64,000 nt of DNA from Streptomyces natalensis ATCC 27448 (GTDB taxonomy: Bacteria; Actinomycetota; Actinomycetes; Streptomycetales; Streptomycetaceae): the NCBI RefSeq assembly GCF_000935125.1, contig NZ_JRKI01000010.1, positions 186,001 through 250,000 on the forward strand. The letters run 5' to 3'. A program made the translations under genes and the position numbers. The notes under the pieces are model-generated. The model saw only the letters and a list, made by a program, of their open reading frames with translations. It ran no database searches and had not been told where the DNA came from. Below, in pieces: positions 58,401 through 64,000 of the stretch. Within the stretch, counting starts at the first letter, position 1. Each line of letters opens with the position of its first letter.

Positions 58401-58637
58401 ATGACCGACAGCGCCTCCCGCATCCGCCGCCCCGGTCCGAGCCTGTGCTCGGGCCCGTCGGTGGTGCTCGCCGCGGCCGCCGGGGACGGCCGGCATGCGG
58501 CGCTGGGGCGCGGCTGCCGGCCGCGCGGCTGCCGGGCACCCGCCAGGCGCGTCCACGGACGACGTGTGCGCTACCACATCGGCTCGGAGCCGGGACAGAT
58601 CAACGGGCGCCGATGGCGTCCGGCCTGCGCGCACTGA
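58401..58637 (+). CDS. trpM: TrpM-like small protein between trpC and trpB
   Basis: 78 aa, basic and Cys-containing: RGCRPRGCRAPARRVHGRRVRYHIG followed by SEPGQINGRRWRPACAH. A small gene of this kind (trpM, also called trpX) is known in this position in Streptomyces and has been linked to tryptophan supply and morphological differentiation. Identity is from position and the C-terminal motif GSEPGQ; sequence recognition is not certain. It begins 15 bases after the trpC stop. Confidence 0.7.
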   Translation: MTDSASRIRRPGPSLCSGPSVVLAAAAGDGRHAALGRGCRPRGCRAPARRVHGRRVRYHIGSEPGQINGRRWRPACAH

Positions 58638-58817
58638 CCGGGGGCCCGACGGTCCCCGGCCGCCGCACGGCCGTGCCGTGCCCACCGGTCGCAGCGGGTC
58701 GCCCATGGGGCGTACCCGCCGCCACCGGTACCCGCGTGCGCCGCAGTCATCTCCCGTAGCGTGATATCCGAAATCCGATACGACGGGGCGAATTGTCCCG
58801 ATCGAGGAGCGCGTCAG

Positions 58818-60097
<1,280 letters not shown>

Positions 60098-60098
<1 letters not shown>

Positions 60099-60916
60099 TG
60101 GCAGGCAACGTTGAGCTCCTGAACTCGGTGCTGGCCCAGGCCCGCACCGAGAACCGCGCCGCCCTCGTGGGCTACCTCCCGGCCGGCTTCCCCACCGTCG
60201 ACGACGGCATCCGTGCGATGACCGAGATCCTCGACGGCGGCTGCGACATCGTCGAGGTCGGCCTGCCGCACAGCGACCCCGTCCTGGACGGCCCGGTCAT
60301 CCAGACCGCCGACGACATCGCGCTGCGCGGCGGCGTCAAGATCGTCGACGTGATCCGTACGGTCCGCGAGGTGCACGCCGCCACCGGGGCGCCGGTGCTG
60401 TGCATGACGTACTGGAACCCCGTCGACGCCTACGGCATCGAGCGCTTCGCCGCCGACCTGGCCGAGGCGGGCGGCGCGGGCTGCATCCTGCCCGACCTGC
60501 CGGTCGAGGAGTCCGAGGTGTGGCGCAAGGCCGCCGCGCAGCACGGCCTGGCCACCGTCTTCGTGGTCGCCCCGAGCAGCCGCGACGAGCGGCTCGCCAA
60601 GATCACCGCGGCCGGTTCGGGCTTTGTGTACGCCGCCTCCCTGATGGGCGTCACCGGCACCCGCGAGTCCGTCGGCCGCGAGGCCGAGGACCTGGTGGCG
60701 CGCACCCGTGCCACGACGGCGCTGCCGGTGTGCGTCGGGCTCGGCGTCTCCGACGCCGGACAGGCCGCCGAGGTCGCCCGGTTCGCGGACGGGGTGATCG
60801 TCGGCTCGGCGTTCGTCAAGCGGCTGCTGGCCGCCGACGGCGACCTCGACGCCGGTCTGGCCGGGGTCCGCGCCCTGGCGGGCGAGCTGGCCGAGGGCGT
60901 GCGCAAGCGGGCCTGA
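60098..60916 (+). CDS. trpA: Tryptophan synthase alpha chain TrpA
   Basis: Barrel enzyme of 272 aa that releases indole and channels it to TrpB. Motifs: VGYLPAGFPTVDDGI, the catalytic Glu in DIVEVGLPHSDPVLDGPVIQ, LCMTYWNPVDAYGI, DLPVEESE, SLMGVTGTRESV and VGLGVSDAGQAAEVARFADGVIVGSAFVKRL. ATG 60,098 shares its A with the trpB stop (TGATG), with a G-rich site ahead; GTG 60,095 is the alternative. Confidence 0.97.
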
Positions 60917-60968
60917 GCCCGTGGCCCGGGGACGTTCCCGGGCGTCCCCCGATAGGGCGAACATCGGT

Positions 60969-60996
60969 GCGGAGGGGTGCGACGGCGCCCCTCCGC
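60969..60996 (+). terminator. Terminator after trpA
   Basis: A 12-bp stem (60,969-60,980 with 60,985-60,996, one G-T pair) closes a GACG loop and is followed by TTCGTTGT. It separates the trp genes from the DsbA-like gene 17 bases further on. Confidence 0.75.
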
Positions 60997-61012
60997 TTCG
61001 TTGTCCAGGGGT

Positions 61013-61987
61013 GTGAACCAGAAAAATCATGACGCAAAGCGCAGCGCCCGCGAGCGGCTGCAAGCACAGCGGGCCAAGGAACAGGCGCGCGCCCGGCGCA
61101 GCCGGCAGACGATCGTGGCCGGTTCGCTGGTGGCGGCGCTGGCGGCGGCCGCCGGGATCGGCATCTGGGCCGCGACCGTCGGCGGCGGCCAGAGCAGCAC
61201 CGACAACAAAAGCGCCCGCCCCCACCTGGCCAGCGGCGGCGACAAGCCCTCCGTCCCCGTCGGCGCCCCCAACGCCCCCGTCAAGATGACGGTGTGGGAG
61301 GACTTCCGCTGCCCCGCCTGCCGCCAGTTCGAGACCGGCTTCCGCCCCGTCATCCACGAACTGGAGGACTCCGGCCGGCTCAAGACCGAGTACCACCTCG
61401 CCACGATCATCGACGGCAACACCGGCGGCCGGGGCTCGCACACCGCCGCCAACGCCGCGCTGTGCGCCCAGGACGCCGGCCGGTTCCGCGCGTACCACGA
61501 CATGCTCTACAGCCAGCAGCCGCCCGAGGAGCAGGATCGGTTCGCCGACAAGAAGTACCTGCTCCAGCTCGCCGTGAAGGTCAAGGGCCTGTCGTCCCCC
61601 GCCTTCACCAAATGCGTCAACGACGGCCGCTACGACGGCTTCGTGGAGAAGTCCAGCACCGCCTTCTCCAGCTCCGGATACCAGGGCACGCCCACCGTCC
61701 TGCTGGGCGGCAAGGACCTCTCGAAGGAGAAGGGCGGCAAGTTCAGCCCCGCCGACTTCAAGAAGATGGTGCTGGAGGAGAGCAAGGGGAAGCCGCTGGG
61801 GACACCGCAGACACCCCAGGCCCCCGAGCCCGGGCGCTCGCCGAAGCCCGCGCAGCCGCCGAAGGCCGAGCACGAACCGAAGACCTCACACGGCCACCCC
61901 GCCTCGCATGCGCCCGGGACCGCACAGGGGCACTCCGCCCAGGCGCCCACAGGCGCCCGGCAGCCGGGATCGGGCACCCGCTCGTAG
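61013..61987 (+). CDS. Membrane-anchored DsbA/thioredoxin-fold protein (copy 3)
   Basis: 324 aa. Basic N-terminus (KRSARERLQAQRAKEQARARRSRQ), one transmembrane helix (TIVAGSLVAALAAAAGIGIWAATV), a DsbA-like domain with active site FRCPACRQFE and a conserved GTPTVLLGG cis-Pro loop. A Pro/His/Lys-rich C-terminal tail follows (~residues 270-324). Same plan as the pair at 25,781-27,834 but more diverged. GTG 61,013 is the best start. It lies between trpA and lgt and is probably transcribed on its own or with lgt. Confidence 0.88.
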   Translation: MNQKNHDAKRSARERLQAQRAKEQARARRSRQTIVAGSLVAALAAAAGIGIWAATVGGGQSSTDNKSARPHLASGGDKPSVPVGAPNAPVKMTVWEDFRCPACRQFETGFRPVIHELEDSGRLKTEYHLATIIDGNTGGRGSHTAANAALCAQDAGRFRAYHDMLYSQQPPEEQDRFADKKYLLQLAVKVKGLSSPAFTKCVNDGRYDGFVEKSSTAFSSSGYQGTPTVLLGGKDLSKEKGGKFSPADFKKMVLEESKGKPLGTPQTPQAPEPGRSPKPAQPPKAEHEPKTSHGHPASHAPGTAQGHSAQAPTGARQPGSGTRS

Positions 61988-62115
61988 CGCGCCTGTCCGG
62001 CAGGCCGTTACGGCCGGACACCCCGCGTCATGGCCCGATACCCAGGGTCGTTACGCAGCCGTTGCCGGGTGTGGTTGTCGCCGACCCCGCCCGGCGCGGT
62101 AGCGTCGGTCCTGCC

Positions 62116-63261
62116 ATGGACCTCGCATTCATTCCCAGCCCGTCGACCGGTGTCGTGCATCTCGGCCCGATCCCGCTGCGCGGCTACGCATTCTGCATCA
62201 TCATCGGCGTCTTCGTCGGCGTCTGGCTCGGCAACAAGCGCTGGGTGCAGCGCGGCGGCCGCTCCGGGACCGTCGCGGACATCGCGGTCTGGGCCGTGCC
62301 CTTCGGGCTGGTCGGCGGGCGCCTCTACCACGTCATCACGACGTACGAGCCGTACTTCGGCGCCAACGGCCACCCGCTGGACGCCTTCAAGGTGTGGCAC
62401 GGCGGCCTCGGCATCTGGGGCGCGGTCGCACTCGGCGCCGTGGGCGCCTGGATCGGCTGCCGCCGCCGCGGCATCCCGCTGCCCGCCTACGCCGACGCAC
62501 TGGCGCCGGGCCTGGCCATCGGGCAGGCGATCGGCCGCTGGGGCAACTGGTTCAACCAGGAGCTCTACGGCAAGCCCACCGACGTGCCCTGGGCGCTGAA
62601 GATCAGCTCCGACCCGGCCATCGGCCGCATCGGCGGCACCTACCACCCGACCTTCCTGTACGAGTCCCTGTGGTGCCTGGGCGTCGCCGCCCTGGTGATC
62701 TGGGCCGACAAGCGCTTCCGGCTCGGCCACGGACGGGCCTTCGCGCTGTACGTCGCCGCGTACTGCGCGGGCCGCTCCTGGATCGAGTACATGCGGGTCG
62801 ACGAGGCGCACCACATCCTGGGCCTGCGGCTGAACGTCTGGACCGCGCTGATCGTCTTCGTCCTGGCCGTCGTCTACATGGTGGTCTCGGCCAAGAAGGC
62901 ACCGGGCCGCGAGGCGGTCGTGGAGCCGGGGGCCCAGCTTGCCGAGGGCGAGAGCGCGGACGGCGCGGACGGCGAGGGCACGGACGCCGCCGCCCGCGCG
63001 GACACCGACGCCGAGGCCAAGACTGCGGACGGGGCCGAGGCCGACGCGGAGGCCGAGGCCGACGCCAAGGTCTCGGTCGAGAAGAAGCCCGGGGCCGAGG
63101 CGGCGGAGTCCGCGAAGGACGAGCCTGCGAAGGACGAGCCTGCGAAGGACGAGCCCGAGAAGGACGGGGCGGCCGACGAGAAGCCGAAGCCCGCCGGGCA
63201 GGCCGACGAAGCCGAGGACGCCGACGCCCCCGCCGGCAGCGGCGGCACCAAGAAGCCCTGA
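62116..63261 (+). CDS. lgt: Prolipoprotein diacylglyceryl transferase Lgt with a long acidic C-terminal tail
   Basis: First enzyme of lipoprotein maturation; LspA, the next enzyme, is at 18,757. The product is 381 aa. Seven transmembrane segments and family motifs lie in the first ~260 residues: PLRGYAFCIIIGVFVGVWLG, WAVPFGLVGGRLYHVI, GGLGIWGAVALG, AIGQAIGRWGNWFNQELYG and HPTFLYESLW. The final ~120 residues are Glu/Ala/Lys/Asp-rich and include AKDEP three times from a 15-base DNA repeat (63,115-63,159). TAGCGT ends ten bases before the ATG. Confidence 0.93.
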   Translation: MDLAFIPSPSTGVVHLGPIPLRGYAFCIIIGVFVGVWLGNKRWVQRGGRSGTVADIAVWAVPFGLVGGRLYHVITTYEPYFGANGHPLDAFKVWHGGLGIWGAVALGAVGAWIGCRRRGIPLPAYADALAPGLAIGQAIGRWGNWFNQELYGKPTDVPWALKISSDPAIGRIGGTYHPTFLYESLWCLGVAALVIWADKRFRLGHGRAFALYVAAYCAGRSWIEYMRVDEAHHILGLRLNVWTALIVFVLAVVYMVVSAKKAPGREAVVEPGAQLAEGESADGADGEGTDAAARADTDAEAKTADGAEADAEAEADAKVSVEKKPGAEAAESAKDEPAKDEPAKDEPEKDGAADEKPKPAGQADEAEDADAPAGSGGTKKP

Positions 63262-63283
63262 GGCATCCGCACACCATCCCGAG

Positions 63284-63328
63284 CGCCGGGCGGCCCGCCA
63301 CCTCCACCAGGTGGCGGGCCGCCCGGCG
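63284..63328 (+). terminator. Strong terminator after lgt
   Basis: A perfect 20-bp stem (63,284-63,303 with 63,309-63,328) around a CCACC loop is followed by TTTCG. It ends lgt transcription before the convergent citE-like gene. Confidence 0.9.
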
Positions 63329-63412
63329 TTTCGCCTTCCGGTGCGCCCACCGGGATGCCACCCCCTGTCGCCGGCGCCCCGCCGATGTCAGCACCCGCAG
63401 TACCCGGCGACC

Positions 63413-63445
63413 GCAACCGTCAACGGCTCCCGCCCCGGTCAGCCA
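63413..63445. repeat. Copy of the ACCAACGGCTCCTGCCCCGG dispersed repeat at the citE-like 3' end
   Basis: CAACCGTCAACGGCTCCCGC followed by CCCGGTCAGCC is a variant of the family. Its TCA supplies the stop codon of the minus-strand gene, and the repeat codes for that protein's last residues (ADRGGSR). Confidence 0.6.
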
Positions 63446-64000
63446 CGTCGGCGCTCGCACGTCGGCGCTTGCTTGCCAGCGCCAGTACCCGCCGCGCCCC
63501 CGCCACCACCGCCGCATCCACGAAGCGCCCGTCGGGCAGCGCCAGCGCGCCCTCCTCCGTGGCCGCGGCCCCCACGATCTGCTGTGCCGCCTCGACCTCC
63601 GCGGCCGACGGGAGATAGGCCGCCTCGATCACCGGAAGCTGCCGCGGATGGATCGCCGCCCGGCCCCAGAAGCCCAGGTCCCGGCCCTGTGCACAGGACC
63701 GCGCCAGGCCCTGGGTATCGCGGACGTCCGGATGGACCGACTGCGGCGGCGGCGCCAGACCGGCCGCCCGGGCCGCGACCACCGCCCGGCTGCGCGGCCA
63801 GGCCAGCCCCGCGTCGTCCCGTACCCCCAGCTCGGCGCGCAGATCCGCCTCGCCCAGCGCCAGCCCGCGCAGCGCCGGATGGGCGGTGGCGATGGCGTAG
63901 GCGTGCTCGATGCCGAGGGCGGATTCGAGCAGGGCGTACAGCGCGGGCCCCGCCGCACCGGCCCCGCCGTCGGCCCAGGCGGCCGCGCGGCGGACCTCGG
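63420..64000 (-). CDS. CoA ester lyase / citrate lyase beta-like (CitE, HpcH/HpaI family), 5'-truncated by the window edge
   Basis: The minus-strand frame is open to the end of the window; only the C-terminal ~193 residues are seen. Recognisable parts are the helix ALLESALGIEHAYAIA, LGEADLRAELG with its acidic metal-site residues, and GFWGRAAIHPRQLPVIEAAY, followed by the C-terminal FVDAAVVAGARRVLALA. Such barrels cleave or form CoA thioesters of malyl/citramalyl type; the substrate cannot be told. The stop codon is part of a dispersed repeat. A GTG at 63,782 is internal and not the start. Confidence 0.88.
   Translation of the reverse strand, partial: EVRRAAAWADGGAGAAGPALYALLESALGIEHAYAIATAHPALRGLALGEADLRAELGVRDDAGLAWPRSRAVVAARAAGLAPPPQSVHPDVRDTQGLARSCAQGRDLGFWGRAAIHPRQLPVIEAAYLPSAAEVEAAQQIVGAAATEEGALALPDGRFVDAAVVAGARRVLALASKRRRASADVADRGGSR

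Overview
This window looks like a chromosomal core segment of a Streptomyces or very close relative (Actinomycetota). Evidence: GC is very high with strong G/C in third codon positions. GTG and TTG starts are frequent, and genes are often stop-start coupled (GTGA, ATGA, TTGA). The dcw cluster carries ftsW-murG-ftsQ-ftsZ-pgeF-yggS-sepF-yggT-divIVA, and Streptomyces-type genes such as priA, trpM and the HGxxPAAW family are present. No phage, IS element, rRNA, tRNA or CRISPR array was found.

Layout: (1) 1-13,926 is the division and cell-wall cluster, from murE (5'-truncated by the window edge) to divIVA, with a complex regulatory region before ftsZ. It ends in a strong terminator. (2) 14,093-17,530 is ileS on the minus strand, preceded by a T-box leader with an Ile (AUC) specifier. 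Its HIGH motif is altered to G-A-H-H. (3) 17,848-30,146 is mixed housekeeping: a DksA-like zinc-finger protein with a histone-H1-like tail, lspA, an RluD-family pseudouridine synthase, a Na+/H+ antiporter, MscS, a dienelactone-hydrolase-type protein, PhoD, two tandem DsbA-like membrane-anchored proteins with a membrane protein, and a DUF2252 protein. (4) 30,371-41,738 holds dnaE1, a 56-aa basic protein, an NYN-domain protein, an ABC exporter pair, a DUF2567-like membrane protein, a YbaK-type deacylase, a LON-domain protein and a large membrane-anchored protein. (5) 41,985-47,797 is the his operon (hisD-hisC-hisB-small membrane protein-hisH-priA-ridA-hisF). (6) 47,833-52,345 is sdhCAB on the minus strand with a divergent LysR regulator. 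(7) 52,791-60,916 holds hisI and the trp genes (trpE, a Trp-associated membrane protein, HGxxPAAW, DUF2752, trpC, trpM, trpB, trpA). No trpF is present, consistent with PriA doing both isomerisations. (8) 61,013-64,000 holds a third DsbA-like protein, lgt and a truncated CitE-like lyase.

The least ordinary content is small-repeat biology. Three genes (murE, sdhA, sdhC) carry related in-frame insertions built from a hairpin with a GAA loop plus a G-rich tail. Two further dispersed intergenic repeat families were recognised; one reaches into the 3' ends of pgeF and the other into the 3' end of the citE-like gene. The 3' end of trpE is duplicated around a copy of one of them. The space between lysR and the next gene is a roughly 430-bp structure closed by perfect 25-bp inverted repeats. 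All coordinates and motifs were read by eye; family names rest on motif recognition and not on database searches.
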